The notes under the pieces: model-generated
Database searches by the model: none
Seen by the model: the letters and a program-made list of their open reading frames with translations, nothing else
Told to the model about the DNA's origin: nothing
Assembly (NCBI GenBank): GCA_034440635.1
Contig: JAOTON010001673.1
Location: 959,001-1,023,000 of the forward strand
Origin: Lepas anatifera
Taxonomy: Eukaryota > Arthropoda > Thecostraca > Lepadidae
Length of the DNA: 64,000 bases
Reading direction: 5' to 3'
In this document: piece by piece, positions 55,498 to 64,000 of the stretch
Layout of the letters: each line of letters starts with the position of its first letter
Position numbering within the stretch: the first letter of the stretch is position 1
Position numbers and translations under genes: made by a program

Positions 55498-58136
55498 TGC
55501 ACAATGTAAACTTATAGGAGTTCACTAAATCTGGAAACATGATCATTTACTTCAGCGTTTATTGGCTAGCTGACTACTCTACCAAACTCGCCAGTTGCAT
55601 GCTAAGCTCAGTTTGCCACAGAACTTTGGTTCAAGGTGCCAGGGTTTTAAAATTAAGTTAGCGAGCTCAAACTTTTGCAATGTTTATGTATATATACAAA
55701 GATCATTTTACCAGGTTTGTGGGAAATTCAAAAAATATGCGATTATCACCCCACCCAGGCTGGGTGCTTGCTCCCCGCGGCGAGCCTCCACCGCGCAGTG
55801 CCGGTGGCGTTCGCAGTTTTATGGTGTGTTTCGGTGAGAGGATTGATTTTATACGTGCTTCTTCTACCCCCCTACTCGTGAATCAGGGGACGTCCCCTCT
55901 CCCCCAAAATAAATCGGACCTCGCCTTAATTTGTTTGCATTCTCTCTTCGCTACCTGAATGAATCTACATAAAGTGCGCCGTCGTTAGTGTTTCTTAAGG
56001 AGCTGTAGTTTTCAGAATCTGCCTCCTATCCTCCCCATCATCACCAGTTTGAGAATACGCCCCCCCTCCGTCCAGTAAAAATCCAATGGCGACGCCCCTG
56101 GCTGTGACCCATACCAGACATTACAAATTCTGTACACATCTCTTAAACAGCCCCGACATGGCTCGCGTAAAATAAGTGAAAGGGTGCCACGTCATTTTTT
56201 AAAATACCCTGCGCTTTTCGCACAGGATTCAATGCAAGGTTTTCATTGGAAAACCGTTAGTGTAATCTACATTCATTCGTTTTTTACGCTCGTAAGAGCC
56301 AGACAAGTTTTTGTTTTAGTTCTGATTCTCTCGTTCATAACACAGCGGCAGTTGCAACCTTTCAGTCTTGTACTAATTCCACATATCAGATACTCTCATC
56401 CGGGCATCCAAAAACTATATTAATTCCCAGACGGTTGCAGCAGACAGTCTAAAAACCGGTACAACTTTTCGAATATCGGTCACCTCAACCGGATTATGGC
56501 ATTGAGCGTGGGTGGTACTTTTTCACCACTTCACACGGAAAGAAAAGCGTGTGATGGTATCGGTGGCCCTATGTAGCGTGCCGTGTACCGCGCCGGTCTT
56601 AAAATACCAGTGAATGAATACATTTTATGTGCTGAATAATGTTTTGGTGACTGCAAAACGAGCTACTGGGATAAGAGTAAGTTATTTTTGTGACGAGTGC
56701 TGCTATAACCAGTATGGCCAAGAAGCTGGAAAGGCGCTTCCGTGGTACCAGGCTAGTAAAATAATTGAAACAGTTCGCATCGTTCCGCTGGACATGACAA
56801 CAACTGCTGTGTATCCTGTGTCGTCCCAAGACGAGCACTGTGTTCGAAGTGTCCAAGGCTAAAGTGTAAGTGGAAGTGAAAAATGCTGAATGAAATTATA
56901 TGGATATAAGTAAATGAAAAAAAACTGTTTTTTCCCTAATTTTGTCGTGTGATATTGTTTATAGTTGCACATTTATTGCCGCAACGCATACAACTCACGA
57001 CCAATTATACCACAGGGAGATGTCATGTTCCATCTACAGGATCTTTGCATGTGTGAAGCATTTGATAACAGCAAACAGCAAACTGGCGGACAAGTGGTCT
57101 TTCAAATGGTAGGTGTCTCCGCTATGGTGTAGTGTAATAACATAGCAGAGGTCATTTTAGGTCATGAATTGAGGTCACCCGAGGTCGGTATGAATTCGTA
57201 ATGCTCAAATATATCCGGAGAACCATGAATCTGTCAAACCTTGGAATGGAATCGATAACGACGTAGGTATTTGTGTACTTTTCTTTTGAATGGCATTTAA
57301 GGTCAAGCTAGGTAAATTAGTCAGGTTAAAAGGATCATTTCAGATCCAATGTACAAATAATGGTACGAAATGTGTAGTAGGTAAATGATCAGCTCCAATT
57401 TGACGTCCATATTAGCCATGTTGTAGCTTATCAGAACCGAAGGTACTTCCAATGAGCGTTTTTCCTTAGGTGATGACCTCTGTGACCTGTTACTTAATCT
57501 AAGTTACAAAGAAAACCATTCACTTACGGTTAGCTTGCACCCTAAAAATCACCGAGTGAGAAAATAAAAAAATAAAAATAAGACTTTTCCAAAAATTCTT
57601 GATTTAAAGAAAATGTCACAAGGTCACGAGATCAAAACCTGACCTGAGGTCAAAATTTTTATTTTGCTTACATGGCCCATTGCATTTTCTTTCCATTAAT
57701 ATTCATGATTATCTATTGATATCATGCTGAGCCTCTTTCATTTACTTAAACATCTGCAAGCGAAAAAAAAAATGTTTCGTAAAATCTTCAGACGGAAGAT
57801 AATTTATCATCCTACTAGACCTGTTCTGCTTAGAGAAAATTTGGGCAAAGATTTTATTATCACCTTGTCCTAGAGCTGGCTCACCCACGAGGCTGATAAC
57901 TCTTGGTCCTAACCGACCCCTGCCGTGCGGGACATACCTATATGTACCGAGGTATGTGCAATACGTGCTTGATTGGTTACCAGGCACCTGACCGATTTAG
58001 TAAGCCTGTTCATCGAGTGAACTTATGTATTTTGGCTGCATTAGAACGATCATAATGGGAAATATACTTGTATTGCGTGCTCAGACATTTTCATTGAGTC
58101 TTCTTCATCGCACTCCCCTTCCCTTATAACCTGTTC
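55498..58136. other. Intergenic sequence with AGGTCA-rich dispersed repeat
   Basis: About 57140-57720 has repeated AGGTCA/TGACCT words (near 57150-57185, 57300, 57475 and 57630-57650) and shares an inverted segment with 50740-50790. The rest is unassigned. No gene recognised. Confidence 0.4.
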
Positions 58137-58436
58137 CGGACTGGTTACAAGGGACCCGGACTGGTTACAAAGGAGCCGGACTGATTACAGGGGACCCGGA
58201 CTGGTTACAAAGGAGCCGGACTGGTTACAACGGACCCGGACTGATTAAAAGGGACCCGGACTGGTTACAAGGGAACCGGACTGGTTACAAGGGACCCGGG
58301 CTGGTTACAAGAGACCCGGACTGGTTACAAAGGAGCCGGACTGGTTACAAGGGAGCTGGACTGATTACAGGGGATCCGGGCTGGTTACAAGGGACCCGGG
58401 CTGATTACAAGGGACTCGGACTGGTTACAAGGGAAC
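58137..58436. repeat. 20-bp minisatellite
   Basis: Fifteen units of exactly 20 bp, GGACTGGTTACAAGGGACCC with a few variants (ggagcc, tgattacag, gggaacc). No indels, so the array looks young or constrained in length. Confidence 0.96.
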
Positions 58437-59937
58437 CAAGGAATGCAATGTTAACGAAAAATGAGCATATCTCTCATTTCATTGGAGTTATTGACGTCTG
58501 GTAAAGAAAATTTTATAGGAAAATTCCAGGGCTTTCTCCGATATGTGGCAGATAGTGACCTCCTACCAGTGGCTTCACCTCCAGAGGGCACCTATTGACC
58601 TAACTGACCCGAGATCACGGAAGGTCATAAAGTGGTCTTGCTATATGTCAAACGAAAGTCAGTGACGAGACAAACATGATGACCTGTAATTCGGGGTTCT
58701 GGTTTGATTAGGTCAGAAGGTACCCCAGAATATCAGCCCAGTTGACGCACTCAAGCACTCTGGAGCCGCCGGTGATTGTCTTATTGAATTAAAAAATACA
58801 TGCGCTTACATTTTACAGACGTTGGCTTCTACTTAGCTAACATTCAAAAGCCCTTCTGTTTTTTTTTGTATATATGCTACCCTGCCTTACAACAGAGTAT
58901 CTTTAATATTCTGTTAGTATCAAGTGCAGAACGAAACAGATGTGCGTATTTATCTTTCAGCCACCGAACAGTTTGTTTCTTCGGGGTGTGTAGCCTCCAG
59001 CGACGTACGTAATTCCTGTCTGTTCCGTTCTTCCATGTCGATTGCTTGTAGCAGAGGCGGATGCCTTGACTCCCCTGACGATACTTAAATTCAAGATAAT
59101 GGACAAACTTGCTCTTACACTGTCAATGCACTGTTGAAGTCTGCACATGCGGGTGTTGACGCCAGAAATTCTCACCTTTATTTTTTAAATTGACTCTTCA
59201 TAAACGGGGACCACTTTGGAACTTTTGTATATATGCATATATATATATATATTAGGGTGCATCAAAATATACATTTTCTAAATATTGTGCTGTCTGGGTA
59301 ACAAAAATGTTCCTTTACACTAGTTTAAGCCACCTATGAAATATGAAGTTCGTAAATGATTGTTTAGAGGTGCAACCTCGCATCTAAAGATTTGTGGTAA
59401 AAACTGTCCTTACCTGGATTCGAACCCACGCTAGAAATGGTGCCAACTTTTTGTCGGGGACTTCTCCGTGCCATCCATCGAAGAATGCTTCAGGTGTCGG
59501 TTTTAGCTTAAGCAATACGGAGAAAAATGTTAAATCTTCGGTTTAAGATATATTTATTGTTTCTAAACTAGCAAGAGACCCTTTTTTATCAGCCCAAGAT
59601 TGCAAGCTTTTGACACCTAAACGTAGGTTAGAGTCGGTAAATACAGGCCGCATGGCAGGAAAAACTTCCTGCAAACAAGTTCCTGCATTTGTTACCCTGC
59701 CAACAAAGTTCCATGATCAGAGTGACACATGATGCTATGAAGAAATCAATCCCCAATAGTGTCTACTGGAGGCTCGCACTATAGAACCAGGGAACGCGGG
59801 CAACTAAAGCAGGTCGCCGGAGTACCTATACCGGGTGAGATTTTCACCGTTAAGTTTTATAAACCACGGATTTGGTAAATGAATAATAATAGTCCAGTAG
59901 CTTTTTTGGAGGTTGACATAAAAGCACACATCATGTT
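58437..59937. other. Intergenic sequence
   Basis: More AGGTCA/TGACCT words around 58555-58690 and a short TA tract at 59235-59252. No gene recognised. Confidence 0.4.
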
Positions 59938-59950
59938 TGTGCTCAGTTAG

Positions 59951-60135
59951 GGATTGGTGGCTTAGTGGATAGCATCAAAGTCTGCTAAGCCCCCGGTGAT
60001 GGGTTCAAGTGCCTCTGTCCTGGCGGAGCCTCTGAATAATTCGATCTGATCCCCAAATCCCCCAACAAGGTGAGAGTTGGCGACGCCGAAATCCTTGGCA
60101 GTTGGTGCGTCGTTTAACCCCAATAATCATTATTC
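59951..60135 (+). mobile_element. tRNA-derived SINE, diverged copy
   Basis: Same family as 36988 and 50175: GGTGGCTTAGTGGATAGCAT head, GATGGGTTCAAGTGCC, GCGGAGCCTCTGAATAA, tail cagttggtgcgtcgtttaac. A near-perfect 13-bp duplication TGTGCTCAGTTAG/TGTGCCCAGTTAG lies at 59938-59950 and 60136-60148. An extra segment (CTCTGTCCTGGCGGAG) near the B-box makes it differ from the others. Confidence 0.88.
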
Positions 60136-60438
60136 TGTGCCCAGTTAGTCCAAAAATGTATCATGCATAATCGACTAGAATTGTATTGTCCGTGACGCTT
60201 CTCCTCTCGATGCTTTGATTGGTAGTCATCTAAGTTTTCATTATAACAAGTAAAATTGCAATGCCAAGATAAAACCTATGCTCCATAATAAGCGCCAATT
60301 GTAGAAGCGTCTACCTGTAGCCAATGAACATTCCGAGCGATTAGAACAGCTTGCTTCACCAGCATACACGAAAGCCACTGATGAGGCATGAGAAACAACT
60401 TGTCTAGCTAACATGCAAGCTGCTCCCGTTCTGGGTCT

Positions 60439-61219
60439 GTGCCGACCAGATTATTAACATGGCATTTGACTCAACGGCATCCAACACTGGTTACCCCACG
60501 GCAGCATACATTGCCATCCAGCTCTTCTTGGGACGACCTCTGCTCTGGTTGGGGTGCCGCCACCACATCGGTGAAGGGCTCATTGAATACGTGTTCTCAG
60601 ATCTCAAAGAAGAGACGTTCCGCCCACCAGGCGTTGCCTTGTTTGCACGTCTGCGGGACAACTGAAGAATACTGGAACCCGAGTGTGACAGCACTGACTC
60701 TTTCCCTCCCGCATGGTGACTGAACTGCGACATATCCGTGTATGCCGCATAGGATGACCTCAAACTATACCACCACCTAACCACATTGGCTGTCGATGAG
60801 GGCATCGCAGCATCAGCAATGAAGGCACTGGAGAGACACGTCTGTTACCTCACGGGTGAGATACAACCAATAGTTTCGTTCAGCAGTAAGGTACCAGTTG
60901 CTGAGCAGAGGGCTCTGGCTGATGCCATCTTGAAGGAGGAGCCAGGTGTTCTTTGTATGCGAGACCCGCAGCTGCGCACAGCACTTGCTACGGAAAACCC
61001 AACTTCCCAGTCCTCTCATCCAGCAACAGCTTGGCCGACCTCGCCAACCCAGGCAGCCATCAACTGTGCATCAGTCCAGCATTTCTCTGGCTTGTTGTAC
61101 ACAATTGGGCTAGCAGTGAAGCATGCAGGTCAAGTGCAAAGAATGTATGCGCTGTGAATGTCGTCAATTATTACGCTGAGCACGGCGTCAAGCTCCAGAC
61201 AGATTTTTTATATCATTGA
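60439..61219 (+). pseudogene. Uncharacterised transposase-like protein, back part
   Basis: Motifs: MAFDSTASNTGYPTAA, then LLWLGCRHHIGEGLIEYVFS, KEETFRPPGVALFARLRDN, then (other frames) KALERHVCYLTGEIQPIVSF, VPVAEQRALADAILKEE, KPNFPVL, and the ending NVCAVNVVNYYAEHGVKLQT. The DxTASNTG and CRHHI..E blocks have the look of an RNase H-fold DDE core, but this is inference. Several frameshifts and a TGA within the first segment make it a relic. It may be the missing back part of the relic at 54220-55497. Confidence 0.5.
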
Positions 61220-61755
61220 TAATTAAGCCGACCTGCAAAATGTATTGCAAACAGTGAAGCAGCACCGTTCTAACAGCCGACTATTTTGTGCTACAAGCGC
61301 AAGCTGAATAAATAGTAAGACAAAGACTCAAAGATATCTAACACTGCTTTTGGCTACTTCTCCAAGCCTGTTATCAAACTCGCGTCGGATATTGGAGCAG
61401 ACGCGACGAGTGGGCGGCACCTAAAGGAAAATCTCCAGTTAGTTTGTTATGCAAGCATGATAAGCAACATTTCCTGCATCGCTATTTGATATGTCTTGCT
61501 CATTATATAGATTCTGAATTTTCTGTATCGTGTTCTTTAACAATTATATCCTGCAGTTTCTAAACGCCCCTAATATGCAAAGAAGCCATCAAAACACGCA
61601 TTTTTAAAATTTCCAACGCTTGGTTGCACCTCTAAATATTCATGAATTCAAACAAAACTTTATCAAAATAATAAGTAAGTGCAGTCAAACGAAACGCGGG
61701 CCCAGACAGTTCGATATTTTTATTTGGAATTTTTGCATTGAATTTTGATGACCTA
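61220..61755. other. AT-rich intergenic sequence
   Basis: Nothing recognised. Confidence 0.4.

Positions 61756-61819
<64 letters not shown>
61756..61819. repeat. (TA)n microsatellite
   Basis: About thirty TA units with one TACATA interruption. Confidence 0.96.
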
Positions 61820-61822
<3 letters not shown>

Positions 61823-62137
61823 ATATATGCAACTATTTGTATTTATAGTAATAGTTCATCTCTATGCCAACAACGCAAGTGACTAAATATAACCAGCAAA
61901 ACAGCTGCTGAATTAATAATTGATCGTGTTTGAACCATGGGAAAAACTTGATCCCTATCTTAACATTTGTTTTACGATCCCAGCGATGGGAAATATTTAA
62001 GTGAGACATTATTGCAGCGTAAATTGCGGGTAAGCACAAACATTTTCAAGCCGGCATGTATTCTCACCGTAGTGGTAGGTTCAGTGAGGGAACAGCACCG
62101 TCTTTCAGAAACATCCTATGTTTTATGTCCATCAAAT
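61820..62137. other. Intergenic sequence
   Basis: Nothing recognised before the duplication that borders the hAT-like element. Confidence 0.4.
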
Positions 62138-62291
62138 ACTTTAATCAGTGGCGGCGGATGCTCTTTTCGGATGGGGGGCAAGAATTTTTCCAGGGGCCCC
62201 CTTGACGATGGGGCCCCCTCGACAGCAAAGGCCCCCTAAAAACTGCAATGGATTGGTTAGGACTTGCTGCCTGAGGTCAGAGGCTTAAGCG

Positions 62292-62420
62292 CAGAGGCGG
62301 ATCCAGGGGGCTGGGGGTTTCAGCCTCCTTACCATTTTGCCATTTTTCGCCATATTCCCCCTTCTTCGCCATTTTTCAAAGCTCAGCCACTCCCCTAGTA
62401 AAATCCTGGTTCCGCTCCTG
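62292..62420. mobile_element. Small hAT-like MITE (129 bp), nested
   Basis: It starts CAGAGGCGGATCCAGGGG and ends CCTGGTTCCGCTCCTG. Flanks CTTAAGCG (62284-62291) and CATAAGCG (62421-62428) match at 7/8. Nested in the larger element. Confidence 0.78.
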
Positions 62421-62470
62421 CATAAGCGTTACAAATGGTAAAAGTTGTATTTGGCCCAGTACAAAAATGG

Positions 62471-62689
62471 CTATTCCTCCCTGCTGTTTAGTTGGCCCGT
62501 GTAAAAAATGTTTTTGCCTTCCCATTCGATTTTCCACACGATCTCGGATTCCAAGCTGGAATATGTTTCCTGTAGTGCAGCAAAATAAGCAGCGTATTTA
62601 ACATGTATATGTCGAAATATGGATCTGCGTTTCATAGGTTCACGTAAGCCTCGGACATTCAACGTCAAAGCATTAAGCTCTAGCGTCAC
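62471..62689 (-). pseudogene. LINE endonuclease N-terminal fragment
   Basis: Minus strand: LNALTLNVRGLREPMKRRS, then AAYFAALQETYSSLESEIVW. The N-x-RGL and LQET motifs with catalytic-type Asn and Glu residues are characteristic of apurinic-type endonuclease domains at the start of LINE ORF2. Only about 70 residues remain. Confidence 0.72.
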
Positions 62690-62944
62690 GTTAGGAGTTT
62701 AGCAAAATTATAATAATGGTACAACAACGGCCTTCCGTGGCAAATAGTTCTTCTTTTAAAAAGTGAATGCTGTTTGTTTGTATGCATATACATAATAAAA
62801 CATGGTAGGTAACACGAATTATTAAATTCTGAGTATTTTTTCGCAAAATTCCGTCTCGCGCAGAATGAGAACTGGGGGCGCTTTGATGCTGTCGTCTATG
62901 TCGGCACAGAAAACACAAATGATAGGAATTCTGACTTGAGCACA

Positions 62945-63740
62945 CACAAGACCAAGCTTGGGGCCCTGAGACACAGCTCGGTGCTCCTTGAGACGGAGCT
63001 TGGGGGCTCCTAGAGATCAAGCTCGAAGGCCCCGAGCCCAGCTCAGGGCCCCTGAGACCAAGTTTGGGGGCCTCTGAAACAAAACTTGAGGCCCTTGAAA
63101 CCAGCTCAAGGCCCCCTGAGACTAAGCCCGGAGCCCTGAGACCGCTCGGGCCCCTGAGACCAAGCTTGGGGGCTCCTGAGATCAAGCTCGAATGCCTCGA
63201 GTCCAAGCTAAGAGGGCCCTGAGACCAGCTCGGGGCCCTGAGACAAGCTTGGCCTCTGAAACCAGCTGTCCCCTGAAACCAAGTAGGTCTCTTAAGACCA
63301 TCTCGGGGGCCCTTAGACCAATCTGGAGCCCCTTTACCAATCTTGGGGGCCCTGAGACCAATCTCGAACCCCATGGGTCCGTTCGGCCCTGAGACTGCTT
63401 GGCCTGGACAGCTCGGTCCCCAAGCTCCGAGCCGTCGGGGGGGCTCCATTAAGGCTAAGCTTGGGTGCCATGAGACTAGCCTTGGGGGCCCCTTAGACCA
63501 AGCTTGGGGGTCCCTGAGACGAAGTTCGGGGGTAGGGGGCGAGGAACAGCTCGGGGGCCCCTGAGGCAGAGTGGGGGCCCTGATACCAGGCTCGGGGGCC
63601 CTTTAGACCAAGATATGGGCCCCCTGAGACCAGGCTCGGGGGCCCCTTTAGGCTAAGCTTGGGCCCCTAAATGCCAAGCTAGAGGGTCCCAAGCCCAAGC
63701 TAGAGGGGCCCTGAGCCCAAGCTCAGGGTCCCTGAGATAA
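62945..63740. repeat. Degenerate ~22-30-bp minisatellite
   Basis: About 30 uneven units with 'ccctgagaccaagcttgggg' as a core, with variable runs of G and losses. The whole array lies inside the hAT-like element. An open frame of 252 codons on the minus strand covers it and is repeat-driven. Confidence 0.88.
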
Positions 63741-63912
63741 AGCTGGGACACTGTCCACATCGAGAAACTGTTGAGGGCTCAGTCAGGTCGTTCATGAACT
63801 TTCAGAAAGGAACCAAGCTAAAATTGCGTATTTTTCCAGGGGCCCTCTCTGATAATTTGGGGGGGGCAACTGCCCCCCTTGCCCTCCTTTATCCGCCGCC
63901 ACTGACTTTAGT

Positions 63913-64000
63913 AGGCATGTTTGGTTGTAATCGGATCTTTCGAAATGTTTCTCACATATAACAGCATGTTGAAATTTATTTGAGTCTTGTCTTGAGCAAC
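63913..64000. other. Window end, nothing recognised
   Basis: Short AT-rich flank to the right of the hAT-like element. Confidence 0.4.

Larger units (their letters stand above)
62146..63904. mobile_element. hAT-type non-autonomous element, 1.76 kb, composite
   Basis: It starts CAGTGGCGGCGGATG and ends ATCCGCCGCCACTG; the outer 13-14 bases are inverted repeats. The flanking 8 bp are ACTTTAAT (62138-62145) and ACTTTAGT (63905-63912), 7/8 identical, as expected for a hAT target duplication with one later mutation. Inside are a smaller hAT-like MITE, a LINE endonuclease fragment and a minisatellite. No hAT transposase is present. Confidence 0.8.

Noticed and set aside
55880..56100. Possible hAT MITE (caggggacgtcc ... 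gacgcccctg)
   Set aside because: The ends are only loosely inverted and I found no matching 8-bp duplication.

Overview
This is eukaryotic, animal-type repeat-rich DNA. There are no bacterial operons, no ribosome-binding sites and no long gene-dense stretches. Instead it holds tRNA-derived SINEs with target-site duplications (TSDs), LINE fragments, hAT, P-element and piggyBac-type (TTAA) DNA elements, a Ty3/gypsy LTR retrotransposon and about twenty minisatellite arrays. The combination (gypsy, P-like and hAT relics, SINEs with a shared 3' tail) fits an invertebrate genome. The species cannot be determined from sequence alone, and I recognise no intact host gene.

Layout. 1-4.4 kb: GC-rich sequence, two minisatellites, and copies of a ~450-bp TTAA-flanked MITE. 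4.37-5.95 kb: a THAP-like exon followed by the C-terminal part of a P-element-type transposase, both broken. 8.4-9.7 kb: three MITEs abutting through shared TTAA sites. 11.0-13.5 kb: three minisatellites back to back. 14.4-15.7 kb: a hAT-like MITE relative and an 839-bp TTAA element. 16.9-19.1 kb: a second P-like transposase relic on the minus strand. 19.3-22.75 kb: dispersed and inverted repeats, a SINE, and the second copy of the 839-bp element in opposite orientation. 24.2-28.7 kb: a near full-length but frameshifted gypsy element on the minus strand, with 100-bp LTRs and an internal 48-bp minisatellite inside its protease region. 30-39 kb: a hAT MITE, a 42-bp minisatellite in which nearly every unit carries an NF-E2/MARE-like site, a dispersed repeat split by a SINE, a ~270-bp inverted repeat and a 51-bp minisatellite. 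40-48.5 kb: a LINE 3' end and seven more arrays. 49-55.5 kb: a SINE split by a hAT MITE, another SINE, a LINE 3' fragment with RNase H, a hAT transposase relic, and the front part of an uncharacterised transposase-like protein. 58-64 kb: a 20-bp array, another SINE, the back part of that transposase-like family, and a 1.76-kb hAT-like element holding a second MITE, a LINE endonuclease fragment and a minisatellite.

The parts do not form a pathway. The window is a record of serial insertion, local tandem expansion and decay. The best-supported calls are those where both termini and a TSD can be read. Many long open frames lie inside minisatellites and are by-products of the repeats.
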